Positions 8,146 to 16,484 of a stretch of 64,000 nt of DNA are shown in pieces. The stretch lies in NCBI RefSeq assembly GCF_000472385.1, contig NZ_AWZU01000024.1:33409-97408 (forward strand), read 5' to 3'. This stretch comes from Bradyrhizobium sp. ARR65. GTDB taxonomy: Bacteria > Pseudomonadota > Alphaproteobacteria > Rhizobiales > Xanthobacteraceae. The position numbers and the translations under genes were made by a program. How positions within the stretch are numbered: position 1 is the first letter of the stretch; every line of letters begins with the position of its first letter. Below the pieces are notes generated by a model, which saw nothing but the letters and a program-made list of their open reading frames with translations, was not told the origin of the DNA and did not search any database.

Positions 8146-8376
8146 ATGCCGATCGCCCGCTACTTCGTTGTTGTCGGAGGCGCGCTGCTTGCGCTGCTGT
8201 TCGCGGCAAACTGGTATTTCGTGGACGCACCAAGCTCCTCCACACTGCCGATCGAATATTCTCCGCTGATGCCGAAGGCCGAGGATCTGAACATCCGCAT
8301 TCATTCCGAGCGGAAATGGCCGGAGAAGCTGATGTTCGATACGAACCTGCCGCAGATCGCCACGCCCGACCCTTGA
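8146..8376 (+). CDS. Small membrane-anchored protein of unknown function
   Basis: A 76-residue protein with one N-terminal hydrophobic segment (about 5-23, YFVVVGGALLALLF), then a short polar tail. ATG at 8146 is chosen over 8098 because AAGAAGG (8134-8140) precedes it and the hydrophobic segment then starts near the N-terminus. I do not recognise a domain. Divergent from the cysteine peptidase at 7261. Confidence 0.6.
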   Translation: MPIARYFVVVGGALLALLFAANWYFVDAPSSSTLPIEYSPLMPKAEDLNIRIHSERKWPEKLMFDTNLPQIATPDP

Positions 8377-8501
8377 GCCGCGGCCGCTCGCGCCGCCGGC
8401 CTCAGCGCCAGATAGTCACGAAGGCGGATTTGCCAGCGCTCGCGCCGTTCAGACCTGCAACGTCACAGGCGCATGGCTCCGCCGCCGCGCGCGAGGCGAC
8501 C

Positions 8502-10103
8502 TCAGTGCGCCATGGTGGGACCGCCAAGCTTCACGCTGCGTAGCGTTAGCGCGAGCGGAATTGCAGCGAGCGAGATCAGCATCAGGGCCCAGTAGACGTC
8601 GATATAGGCGAGCAGCGCCGCCTGGGTCTGCACCGCTTGACCGATCCAGGCCACCGCCTGCTGCTGCGCCTGTGCGAGCGAAGCCCCGTGCGCGGTAAAA
8701 TAGTTCGTCACCTGCTGCAGCGTATCCTGGTATTGCGTGCTGGAGGGGATTGCGTGTTCGATCAGCCGGCTCTGGTGAAACTGCTCCCGATGCGCCAGCA
8801 CGTTCGCCGCCAGCGAGACGCCGATCGAGCCGCCGGTGTTGCGCGCCGCGTTGATCAGGGCCGAAGCCTGGTCGGTCTTGTCGGGCGGAATGCCGTCATA
8901 GGACGCGGTCGTGATCGAGAGAAAGATCAGCGGCAATCCGACGCCGAGCAGCATGCGCGACATCGCGAAGAACCAGAAGCCGACATCGGCATAGACGCGC
9001 GTCAGGTCGTACATCGCGCCCGCCACCACGATCGCACCGGCGATGATCATGTATTTCGGCTGCACCTTGCCGGAGAGGCGCCCGACCACGAACATCATCA
9101 GCATGGTGATGAGGCCGCCCGGCGACAGCACGAGGCCGGCCCAGGTCGCGGTGTAGCCGAAGTTCTGCTGCACCATCTGCGGCAGGAATTGGGTAGTGGC
9201 GAGCAGGATCGCGCCGGTCGCGAGCATCACCAGGAAGCTCGCACCGAACTGCCGCGAGGCGACCATGCGCACGTCGATCATCGGATTCCTGCGGCTCATC
9301 TCCCAGGGGATCATCGCGACGAACGCGGCCGCGCAGACGACCGCGACGGTGACGATGAAGCGCGAGGAAAACCAGTCATCCTCCAACCCGCGGTCGAGCA
9401 TGAGCTCGAGCGACCCGAGGAAGGTCGCAACCAGCACGAAGCCGACGAGATCGAAACGGTGGCCCTGCGCAAGCAGGCGCCGCCGCTCGGCGGCCGCGGA
9501 TGCAGGCTCCTGCAGGATCAGCGCGATCACCGCGATGGCCGCGAGGCCGACCGGGCCGTTGATCAGGAAGCACCAGTGCCAGGATAAATTGTCGGAGAGC
9601 CAGCCGCCGAGCGTCGGGCCCACGACCGGCGCGACCACGACGGCGACGCCGAACAGCGCGAAGGCCTGGCCGCGCTTGGCCGGCGGAAAGGAGTCAGCCA
9701 GGATGGACTGCGAGACCGGCACCATGCCGCCACCGCCGAGCCCTTGCAGGATGCGGAACAACAACAGGGACTGCAGATTCCAGGCAAAGCCGCACAGCAC
9801 CGAGCTGACCGTGAACAGCGCAAGGCACATCAGGAAGAACGCCTTGCGGCCGAAGCGCTTGGCGAGGAAGCTCGAGGCGGTCAGGATGATGGCATTGGAC
9901 ACGAGATAGGTCGTCACCACCCAGGAGGCTTCGTCCTCGCTCACGCCCATTCCGCCGGCGATATAGGGCAGCGCCACGTTGGCGATGGTGGTGTCGAGCA
10001 CTTCCATGAAGGTCGCAACCGCGACCAGGATGGCGATCAGCCAGGGATTGGTCCCGGCGACGGGCGCGGCGGAAGCGCCGCCTTTTGCTGCGGCGGCGCT
10101 CAT
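8502..10103 (-). CDS. DHA2-family MFS drug efflux transporter (EmrB-like)
   Basis: The 533-residue protein has about 14 membrane helices. It shows the DHA2 signatures: LDTTIANVALPYIAGG near residue 40, then GRKAFF in the loop 2-3 motif, and VVAPVVGPTLGGWL (antiporter motif C) near 155-170. It exports hydrophobic toxic compounds in exchange for protons, usually together with a periplasmic adaptor. The start overlaps the stop of the upstream HlyD-type gene by 4 bases (ATGA), so the two are translationally coupled. Regulation by TetR is suggested by the operator at 11427. Confidence 0.93.
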   Translation of the reverse strand: MSAAAAKGGASAAPVAGTNPWLIAILVAVATFMEVLDTTIANVALPYIAGGMGVSEDEASWVVTTYLVSNAIILTASSFLAKRFGRKAFFLMCLALFTVSSVLCGFAWNLQSLLLFRILQGLGGGGMVPVSQSILADSFPPAKRGQAFALFGVAVVVAPVVGPTLGGWLSDNLSWHWCFLINGPVGLAAIAVIALILQEPASAAAERRRLLAQGHRFDLVGFVLVATFLGSLELMLDRGLEDDWFSSRFIVTVAVVCAAAFVAMIPWEMSRRNPMIDVRMVASRQFGASFLVMLATGAILLATTQFLPQMVQQNFGYTATWAGLVLSPGGLITMLMMFVVGRLSGKVQPKYMIIAGAIVVAGAMYDLTRVYADVGFWFFAMSRMLLGVGLPLIFLSITTASYDGIPPDKTDQASALINAARNTGGSIGVSLAANVLAHREQFHQSRLIEHAIPSSTQYQDTLQQVTNYFTAHGASLAQAQQQAVAWIGQAVQTQAALLAYIDVYWALMLISLAAIPLALTLRSVKLGGPTMAH

Positions 10104-11404
10104 AGCCAGGCACTCAAGCGTTCATAGAGGGAGGGTGCCGGGTTGATCCGCACGGTCGGCACCACCGACATGCCCGGGCCGAGCGCGACATCGGTCGGCG
10201 GATTGTCCATGATGATCTTGACCGGCACGCGCTGCACGATCTTCACATAGTTGCCGGTCGCGTTCTCCGGCGGCAGCAGCGAGAAGGCGGGACCGGAGCC
10301 CGGCTGGACGCTCGCGATATGGCCGCGGATTTCGCGTTCCGGATAGGCGTCGATCCTGAGCGTCACCGGCTCGCCGGGGCGCATACGGTCGAGCTGGGTC
10401 TCCTTGAAATTCGCGGTCACCCAGACATCATCGGGCACGAACTGGGTCAGCGCCGTGCCCTGCGCGGCGAACTGGCCCTTTGCGGCGCCGAGATTGACGA
10501 TGCGCCCGGACTGCGCGGCCGTGACGGTCGTGTAGGACAGATTGAGCTGAGACTGGTCGCGCTGGGCTTCGGCCTGCGCGAGGTTGGCCGCGGCGCTCTC
10601 CTGCTGGGCCTTGAGCGATTCGAGCTGCCGCTGCGCAACCTTCAGATTGGCCTGCGCGCTTGAAAGCGCCGCCTGCTGCTGCCGAAGCTGGGAGTTGTAT
10701 TGCTGCTCGTTCTGCACCGTGCCGGAGCCGGTGCGCGCCAGATCCTGATAGCGCTGCGCCTGCTGCTGCGCGAAGACGAGTCCAGCCTGCGCCTGCTCGA
10801 CCTGCGCCTCGCCGGCGTTGATCTGCGCCTGCTGGACGTCGATCTGCGCCGCGATGTTCTTGATGCTGGCCTGCGCCGCATTGACCTGCGCCTGCGCTTG
10901 CGCCAGCGCGGTTCGATAATCGCGATCGTCGATGCGCGCGATCACCTGCCCGGCATTGACATGCTCGTTGTCGGTGACGGGAACGTCGGTAATGTAGCCG
11001 GAGACTTTCGGCGCGATGGCGAACTGCCGCGCGGCGATGAAGGCGTCGTCGGTGCTCTCGAAATGCGCCGCATAGTCGTAATAGAGATAGCCGAGCGCGC
11101 CGGCCGCGAGCAGCGCCAGCACGCCAAGCATGGAAATGAACGGACGCCGCCGCAACAGGCCCTTGCGCGACCGCTCCGCCTCGTCCCGCTGCTCGGGCGG
11201 CGGAGCCTCCTGCGGCCGCTCGACGACACGGAGCTCGGACGGGGCTTCCTGCGGAACTGACTTCTGGCCGCGCCAGAAGCCTTTTCGGGCTTGTGCCGGA
11301 TGCTCACTGCCGCGCCATTGCTCGAGCGCGCGCTCGCGCGCCGGTGATGGAACTTCCGCGGCTTGAGGTGACGGAGCCTCGTCGGTGACTGCTGGTTCGG
11401 CCAT
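10100..11404 (-). CDS. HlyD-family membrane fusion protein (EmrA-like)
   Basis: A 434-residue adaptor with a cytoplasmic N-terminus of about 85 residues, longer than in E. coli EmrA and rich in Glu/Pro/Arg. One membrane helix follows (about 90-110), then a biotinyl-lipoyl half, a long coiled coil rich in Gln and Ala (about 165-290), and a beta-barrel C-terminus. It bridges the EmrB-type transporter at 8502 to an outer membrane channel, and no channel gene is nearby. It is the first gene of a two-gene operon with a palindromic operator just upstream. Confidence 0.92.
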   Translation of the reverse strand: MAEPAVTDEAPSPQAAEVPSPARERALEQWRGSEHPAQARKGFWRGQKSVPQEAPSELRVVERPQEAPPPEQRDEAERSRKGLLRRRPFISMLGVLALLAAGALGYLYYDYAAHFESTDDAFIAARQFAIAPKVSGYITDVPVTDNEHVNAGQVIARIDDRDYRTALAQAQAQVNAAQASIKNIAAQIDVQQAQINAGEAQVEQAQAGLVFAQQQAQRYQDLARTGSGTVQNEQQYNSQLRQQQAALSSAQANLKVAQRQLESLKAQQESAAANLAQAEAQRDQSQLNLSYTTVTAAQSGRIVNLGAAKGQFAAQGTALTQFVPDDVWVTANFKETQLDRMRPGEPVTLRIDAYPEREIRGHIASVQPGSGPAFSLLPPENATGNYVKIVQRVPVKIIMDNPPTDVALGPGMSVVPTVRINPAPSLYERLSAWL

Positions 11405-11426
11405 GGCCGCACTCCAAAATTAATAG

Positions 11427-11443
11427 AACGGAACCGTTTCGTT
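11427..11443 (-). promoter_or_regulatory. Palindromic operator of the efflux operon
   Basis: AACGgAAC-c-GTTtCGTT is an inverted repeat with only one mismatch pair per arm. It sits 23-39 bases upstream of the EmrA-type start codon, where a repressor would block transcription. A near copy lies upstream of the TetR gene at 6422. Confidence 0.6.
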
Positions 11444-11613
11444 TTATGAACATAAGCGCGGCTGGCTGCGATGCAATAGGCGCCGTTTGGCAGATTTCTA
11501 AACTCGCGGTCATGAATTGCGCCCGGCGCGCGAAATCCGGCGCCGTTCGGCCCCGGTGCGCGCAAACTGTGGCGTCGTTCACGAGTTTTTGCAGTTTGCG
11601 TGAATAGAGGAAC

Positions 11614-11640
11614 GATGAGGGAAGGATCGCTTCCCTCATC
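11614..11640. terminator. Hairpin downstream of the aldo/keto reductase remnant
   Basis: A perfect 11-bp stem (GATGAGGGAAG with CTTCCCTCATC, loop GATCG). There is no long T-run on either side, so it may be a weak or Rho-assisted terminator, or a repeat unit. It follows the minus-strand genes at 11673-13050. Confidence 0.45.
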
Positions 11641-11672
11641 GCCCCGGTGTTCGGACTGGCAGACCGCCCGGC

Positions 11673-11885
11673 CTAGCGGTCGACCAGCGCCTGGTTCGCC
11701 TTGCGCGCCTCGGGCGAGAAGCGCGGCACGATGTTGCGGAAGTCGCTTCTGTCGAAGGTGGTGCTGGCGTCGATCGCCCCTGTGAGAAATCCCTTGCCGA
11801 GCGGACTGTAAGGCACACGCCCGATGCCAAGTTCTTCCAGCGTCGGAATGATCTCCTTTTCCGGCTCGCGCGACCACAGCGAGTA
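11673..11885 (-). pseudogene. Aldo/keto reductase fragment
   Basis: About 70 codons encode an internal piece of an aldo/keto reductase: YSLWSREPEKE, then TLEELGIGRVPYSPLGKGFLTG, ending RKANQALVDR (overlapping segments). It matches the region after the catalytic core of family 11-type enzymes. There is no N-terminal barrel half, no catalytic Tyr/Lys and no C-terminal cofactor region. The fragment begins about 30 bases past the stop of the enolase-superfamily gene and stops early, so it is a remnant left by deletion. Confidence 0.75.
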
Positions 11886-11916
11886 TCGGGCGTAAGCGGC
11901 GCTGTTGCCTTGCCGG

Positions 11917-13050
11917 TCACGCGGCAGCAAAACGCGCCAGCGCCTTGCGGTCGATCTCGATCCCGAGCCCCGGCCCATCGGGCACGCGGACGATGCCGCC
12001 CGCATGCTCGATCGGGGCGGTGAGAATCGCCTGCCGGATCGGATGCTCGGTGCGGTCGAACTCGAGCATCGGCGCAAGCGGGTCGAGCGAGGGCGGCGTG
12101 TGAGGTGGCAGCACGGCCAGTAGCTGCAGCGAGGCCGCAATCGCAATGCCGGTCCCCCAGACATGAGGGTTGTAGCGCACAGCGAACGCCTCGGCCACGT
12201 CCGCGATCTTCTTGCATTCGGACAAGCCGCCGGCCGCGCAGGTGTCCGGCTGAACGATGTCGAGCGCATGCGAGACCAGAAGCTCGCGGAATCCGAAGCG
12301 GGTGAACTCGCATTCGCCCCCGGCAATCGGAAGCGATAGCGCCGCTTTCACCGCCTGATGGCCGGCAATGTCCTCCGGCGGCACCGGCTCCTCGAACCAG
12401 CCGATGTCGTATTGTTCGATCATCCGTCCCAGGCGGATTGCGGCGACGGAATCATAGGCATGGTTGGCATCGACCAAAAGGGCGATACCGGCCCCGATGG
12501 CGTCGCGCACTGCGCGCGTGACCTTGGCATCTTCTTCCACGCCGAAGCCGACCTTGAGCTTCACGGCCTTGAAACCTTCGACGACATAGCCTGCGGCTTC
12601 CTCAGGCAAGTAGCGGAGCGGATCGCCCGACCTCCGCCTGTAAAGGCCGGTCGCGTAGGCCTGGACCTCGGTGCGCAGCGCCCCGCCCAAGAGTTGGTGA
12701 ACAGGCACACCAAAATGCTTGCCCTTTAAATCCCATAGCGCGATATCGATGCCGCTCAAGCCCTGGATGACCGCGCCCTTCTGGCCGTGATCGCGCAAGT
12801 TTGCGTAAATCGTCCGCCAGAGAGCATCGGTGCGCAGCGGATCCTGGCCGATCAGCCACGGCGCCATCGTTTCGACGACGGCGGCGGTGATCCGCGCCGG
12901 ACCGTAGCATTCGCCCCATCCGGTCACCCCCTGATCGGTTTCGATCTCGACCACCATGGCCGTGCGGGTGTTGTACCAGGCACGCGAATAGGCAAATGGC
13001 TGCGACAGTGTGGCCTGGAGCATGTGGGTGCGGACGTTCGTGATCTTCAT
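11917..13050 (-). CDS. Mandelate racemase / muconate lactonizing enzyme family protein
   Basis: The 377-residue protein has the capping domain (about 1-125) and the enolase-superfamily barrel. Visible active-site elements in order are the KLK motif (VKLKVGF, about 165), metal ligands Asp in LLVDANHAYD, Glu in WFEEPVPPED and Glu in AGGECEF, and a His in NPHVWGTGI (about 298). The K-x-K plus His arrangement points to the mandelate racemase subgroup, which includes sugar-acid dehydratases. The reaction starts by proton abstraction next to a carboxylate with Mg2+. The substrate is unknown. The downstream remnant of an aldo/keto reductase suggests a former sugar or hydroxy-acid pathway here. Confidence 0.88.
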   Translation of the reverse strand: MKITNVRTHMLQATLSQPFAYSRAWYNTRTAMVVEIETDQGVTGWGECYGPARITAAVVETMAPWLIGQDPLRTDALWRTIYANLRDHGQKGAVIQGLSGIDIALWDLKGKHFGVPVHQLLGGALRTEVQAYATGLYRRRSGDPLRYLPEEAAGYVVEGFKAVKLKVGFGVEEDAKVTRAVRDAIGAGIALLVDANHAYDSVAAIRLGRMIEQYDIGWFEEPVPPEDIAGHQAVKAALSLPIAGGECEFTRFGFRELLVSHALDIVQPDTCAAGGLSECKKIADVAEAFAVRYNPHVWGTGIAIAASLQLLAVLPPHTPPSLDPLAPMLEFDRTEHPIRQAILTAPIEHAGGIVRVPDGPGLGIEIDRKALARFAAA

Positions 13051-13193
13051 CGGCTTGTTCTCGTTGTTTTGAATCAGCGGCGCGAGACGGATATGGAAGA
13101 TACGTCACACCGCGAGGCGCCTCCCGCGCCTGCATAATACAGCAGACCGCCAAGCTTCGTGAAATCGTTGCAGGCGCGTTCTATGATGGTGCC

Positions 13194-14864
13194 ATGAGAA
13201 AATTCGCCAATGCAGCGCTCGCCGCCCTTGCGCTGGCTTGCGCCTTCGCCTCTTCCCTGCCCGCGCGCGCCGACAACACGCCGGTCGACTTGCGCATCCT
13301 CGCGATCAACGACTTCCATGGAAATTTGAAGCCACCGCCCGGCGGCATCAGGATTACCGACCCCAACGACGCGAGCAAAAAGGTTGCAGTGCCCGCCGGC
13401 GGTTCGGAAACCATGGCGACGCTGGTGAAGCAACTGCGCGAGGGCCACAAGAACACGATCTTCGTCGCGGCGGGAGACCTGATCGGTGCGAGCCCGTTTC
13501 TGTCGGCCATGTTTCACGACGAGCCGACAATTGAATCGCTGTCGATGATGGGGCTCGCCATCTCCTCGGTCGGCAATCACGAATTCGACGAAGGCAAGGA
13601 TGAACTCTTGCGCATGCAGAATGGCGGCTGTCATCCGACCGAAAATTGCCGCGGGCCGCGTCCGTTCGAAGGCGCGAAATTCCATTATCTCGCCGCCTCC
13701 ACCATCGACAAGGCGACCGGCAAGACCGTGTTTCCGCCTTACGAGATCAGAGAGTTCGACGGCATCCCGGTCGCGTTCATCGGGCTCGCGCTGAAGGGAA
13801 CGCCGCAGATCATCTCACCGTTCGCCGCCAGCGGCCTCGAATTTCGCGACGAAGCGGAGACCGTCAACGCACTCGTCCCCGAGCTGAAGGCGCGGGGGGT
13901 GGAGGCTATCGTAGTGCTGATCCATGAAGGCGGCTTTCCGAGCGGCGACTATGATGAGTGCCCCGGCATTTCCGGGCCGATTGTCGACATCGTCGAGAAG
14001 CTTGATCGCGACGTTGATATCGTGATCAGCGGCCACACCCATCAGGCCTATGTCTGCAACATGGACGGACGGCTGGTCACGTCCGCCGACAAGTTCGGCA
14101 CGCTGGTCACCGCGATCGATGTGAAGCTCGATCCGCAAAGCCGCGACATCATCAGCGCCAAAGCCGACAATGTGATCGTGCGCACCGGCGCTCTCCCGAA
14201 GGATCCCGAGCAGACCGCGTTGATCTCGTCTTACGAGAAGGTCGCGGGCCCGATCGCGAGCCGCCGCGCCGGCACCATCACCGAGACACTGTCGCGCGCG
14301 CCGAACGCGGCCGGTGAGAGCGCGCTCGGCGATGTCATCGCCGATGCGCAACTGGCCGCCACCTCCAGCGAGGCCAAAGGCGGTGCGGTCATCGCCTTCT
14401 CCAATCCGGGCGGCATCCGCACCGACATCAACAAGCGCGACGATGGTGCCGTGACCTATGCCGATGTGTTCGCGAGCCAGCCGTTCCGCAATCAGCTCGT
14501 GACGCTGACGCTCACTGGGGCGCAAATCAAGGACATGCTCGAACAGCAATGGCTCGATCCGAAGCGGCCGCGCATCCTCCCCGTATCCAAGGGGTTTCGC
14601 TATAGCTGGGACGCCGCCAAACCCTATGGCGAGCGCGTGGTCGCTGCTTCCATGATGCTGAACGGCAAGCCGATCGAGCCCGCCGCCAGCTACCGCGTCA
14701 CCGTCAATAATTACCTTGCGCTTGGCGGCGACGGTTTCACGGTGTTGAAGGGCGGAACGAACCCGCAATTCGGCTCCTATGACGACGAGGCGCTGTTCGC
14801 CTATTTTCAGGCGAGCAGTCCGATTGCGCCACCCGCCGCCGATCGCATCGCCCAGACAAACTGA
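13194..14864 (+). CDS. Periplasmic 5'-nucleotidase / bifunctional metallophosphatase
   Basis: A 556-residue protein with a signal peptide (about 1-23, ending ARA). The N-terminal metallophosphatase domain shows AINDFHGN, AAGDLIGASP, GNHEFDEG and SGHTHQAY, which supply the two-metal site. The C-terminal 5'-nucleotidase domain (about 345-530) has the SNPGGIRTD and NYLALGGDGF motifs for base binding. It probably hydrolyses nucleotides in the periplasm for purine and phosphate uptake, like UshA. Single gene, divergent from the enolase-superfamily gene. Confidence 0.92.
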   Translation: MRKFANAALAALALACAFASSLPARADNTPVDLRILAINDFHGNLKPPPGGIRITDPNDASKKVAVPAGGSETMATLVKQLREGHKNTIFVAAGDLIGASPFLSAMFHDEPTIESLSMMGLAISSVGNHEFDEGKDELLRMQNGGCHPTENCRGPRPFEGAKFHYLAASTIDKATGKTVFPPYEIREFDGIPVAFIGLALKGTPQIISPFAASGLEFRDEAETVNALVPELKARGVEAIVVLIHEGGFPSGDYDECPGISGPIVDIVEKLDRDVDIVISGHTHQAYVCNMDGRLVTSADKFGTLVTAIDVKLDPQSRDIISAKADNVIVRTGALPKDPEQTALISSYEKVAGPIASRRAGTITETLSRAPNAAGESALGDVIADAQLAATSSEAKGGAVIAFSNPGGIRTDINKRDDGAVTYADVFASQPFRNQLVTLTLTGAQIKDMLEQQWLDPKRPRILPVSKGFRYSWDAAKPYGERVVAASMMLNGKPIEPAASYRVTVNNYLALGGDGFTVLKGGTNPQFGSYDDEALFAYFQASSPIAPPAADRIAQTN

Positions 14865-14990
14865 ACAAATTGAGCTGTCAGGCCGTTTCGGCGGAAGGTG
14901 CCCTTTCCGAGCGCCCCGCGACCCCTTAAGTTAGCCGTTTATTGCAAGCGCGCCCTCGCCCCCCACCGCGCTTGCCGGATAGGGTACGGC

Positions 14991-15920
14991 ATGAGCACGC
15001 TTCTTCTGACCCACTCGGCCTGTCTCAAGCATGCGACGCCGCCGGGACATCCCGAGCGCGCCGACCGGCTGCGTGTGGTCAACGAGGTGCTCTCGGACGA
15101 GCGCTTCAGCTCGCTGGCGCGCGGCGAGGCGCCCGAAGGCAATCTCGATCTGGTCACGCTCTGCCACAACGAGCATTATGCGACGGAACTGCGCCATGTG
15201 GCGCCGACGAGCGGTACCATTTACCTCGACGGCGATACCTCGATGTCGCCCGGCACCTGGGAAGCCGTGATGCGCGGCGTTGGCGGTGCGGTTGCGGCGA
15301 CCGATGCCGTGATGAGCGGGCAGTATGACAATGCGTTCGTCGCGGTCCGCCCGCCAGGCCATCACGCCGAAAAGGCGACGCCGATGGGCTTTTGCTTTTT
15401 CGACAATGTCGCGATCGCCGCGCGCCATGCGCAGCGCAAGTACGGCATTGCCCGCGCGGCGATCGTGGACTTCGACGTGCATCACGGCAATGGCACGCAG
15501 GACATCTTCTGGTCGGACGCCACCGTGATGTATTGCTCCACGCATCAGATGCCACTGTTTCCGGGCACGGGCTCGACCGGCGAGCGCGGCGAGCACGACA
15601 CTATCGTCAACGCGCCGCTCGCGCCCGAGGATGGCAGCCTGCAATTCCGCGCCGCGTTCGAGAACCGCATCCTGCCGCGGCTGCAGAAATTCGCCCCCGA
15701 GCTCCTCATCATTTCCGCCGGCTTTGATGCGCATCATCGCGATCCGCTCGCTTCCATCAATCTGAGAGGAGAGGATTTCGGCTGGGTCACGCGCAAGCTG
15801 ATGGAGGTCGCGGATGCAAGTGCGGAGGGACGAATTGTTTCGGTGCTCGAGGGCGGTTATGATCTGCAAGGCTTGATGGAATCGGTGGCAGCCCATGTCA
15901 CCGCGCTGATGGGCCATTGA
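14991..15920 (+). CDS. Histone deacetylase-like amidohydrolase
   Basis: A 309-residue protein of the arginase/deacetylase fold. Active-site signatures are RPPGHHA (about 117-123), then FDVHHGNGTQD (the His-Asp zinc site) and SAGFDAHHRDPL, with a final EGGYDL. Bacterial members deacetylate acetylpolyamines, acetoin-related or other N-acetylated small molecules. The ATG at 14991 is preferred to the upstream one at 14898 because the conserved LLTHSACLKH start follows directly. It stands just before xseB and the dxs cluster. The substrate is unknown. Confidence 0.9.
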   Translation: MSTLLLTHSACLKHATPPGHPERADRLRVVNEVLSDERFSSLARGEAPEGNLDLVTLCHNEHYATELRHVAPTSGTIYLDGDTSMSPGTWEAVMRGVGGAVAATDAVMSGQYDNAFVAVRPPGHHAEKATPMGFCFFDNVAIAARHAQRKYGIARAAIVDFDVHHGNGTQDIFWSDATVMYCSTHQMPLFPGTGSTGERGEHDTIVNAPLAPEDGSLQFRAAFENRILPRLQKFAPELLIISAGFDAHHRDPLASINLRGEDFGWVTRKLMEVADASAEGRIVSVLEGGYDLQGLMESVAAHVTALMGH

Positions 15921-15998
15921 GGTCTCGCCACATTCCGTCCGCAGTGATCCCCTTAACTCCGCAGGCAGACCCCGCGCGTATTCTTTGGGAAAGGCAGC

Positions 15999-16250
15999 AT
16001 GGCCGAAAATAGCCAGGTAGATGTGAAACAGCTCAGCTTCGAGCGCGCGATCGATGAGCTTGAATCGATCGTCAAGCGGCTCGAAGAAGGTAAGGTCCCG
16101 CTGGAGGAATCGGTCGCCATTTATGAACGCGGCGAAGCCTTGAAGCGGCGCTGCGAAGAGCTGTTGCGGCAGGCCGAGGCGCGCGTCGAGAAGATCACGA
16201 CCGATAGCAGCGGACAGGTCACCGGCGCCGAGCCGCTGGATGTGCAATAG
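15999..16250 (+). CDS. xseB: Exodeoxyribonuclease VII small subunit
   Basis: An 83-residue protein with the classic XseB pattern FERAIDELESIVKRLEEG and LEESVAIYERGEAL, a two-helix bundle. It binds XseA, which is not in the window, to form the nuclease that degrades single-stranded DNA to oligonucleotides. Length is normal. It lies in the common rhizobial order deacetylase-xseB-dxs, although ispA, often found between xseB and dxs, is absent here. Confidence 0.94.
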   Translation: MAENSQVDVKQLSFERAIDELESIVKRLEEGKVPLEESVAIYERGEALKRRCEELLRQAEARVEKITTDSSGQVTGAEPLDVQ

Positions 16251-16400
16251 CGCGCATGGCTTCTCGACGTCCTTCTACGCTGCCCTGCGGCACAATCGAA
16301 ACGATTGGGCAAATTCGGCACCACGGACCGAAATAGCTCTTGGCGCATGACGCGCGCTGCTATAGTCCCCAGCATCAGCCCCGTTGAGCTGTCGCGGCGA

Positions 16401-16435
16401 CGGCTCACCTCTCCCCGCTGAAGAGAGGTGAGCCG
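16401..16435. repeat. Perfect 13-bp hairpin containing CTCACCTC/GAGGTGAG
   Basis: CGGCTCACCTCTC (16401-16413) pairs perfectly with GAGAGGTGAGCCG (16423-16435), loop of 9 bases. A similar stem with the same CCCGCT loop core lies at 41361-41387. It covers the upstream-most possible start (GTG 16428) of the next gene, which makes that start unlikely. Confidence 0.7.
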
Positions 16436-16484
16436 CGTAGCCGGTGGTTCAACCGAGGTGAACGTCGGGGGACTAGCCGGGCAC

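Noticed and set aside
13815..14768. 317-codon open frame antisense to the 5'-nucleotidase
   Set aside because: No ribosome binding site or domain, and the plus-strand gene is clear.
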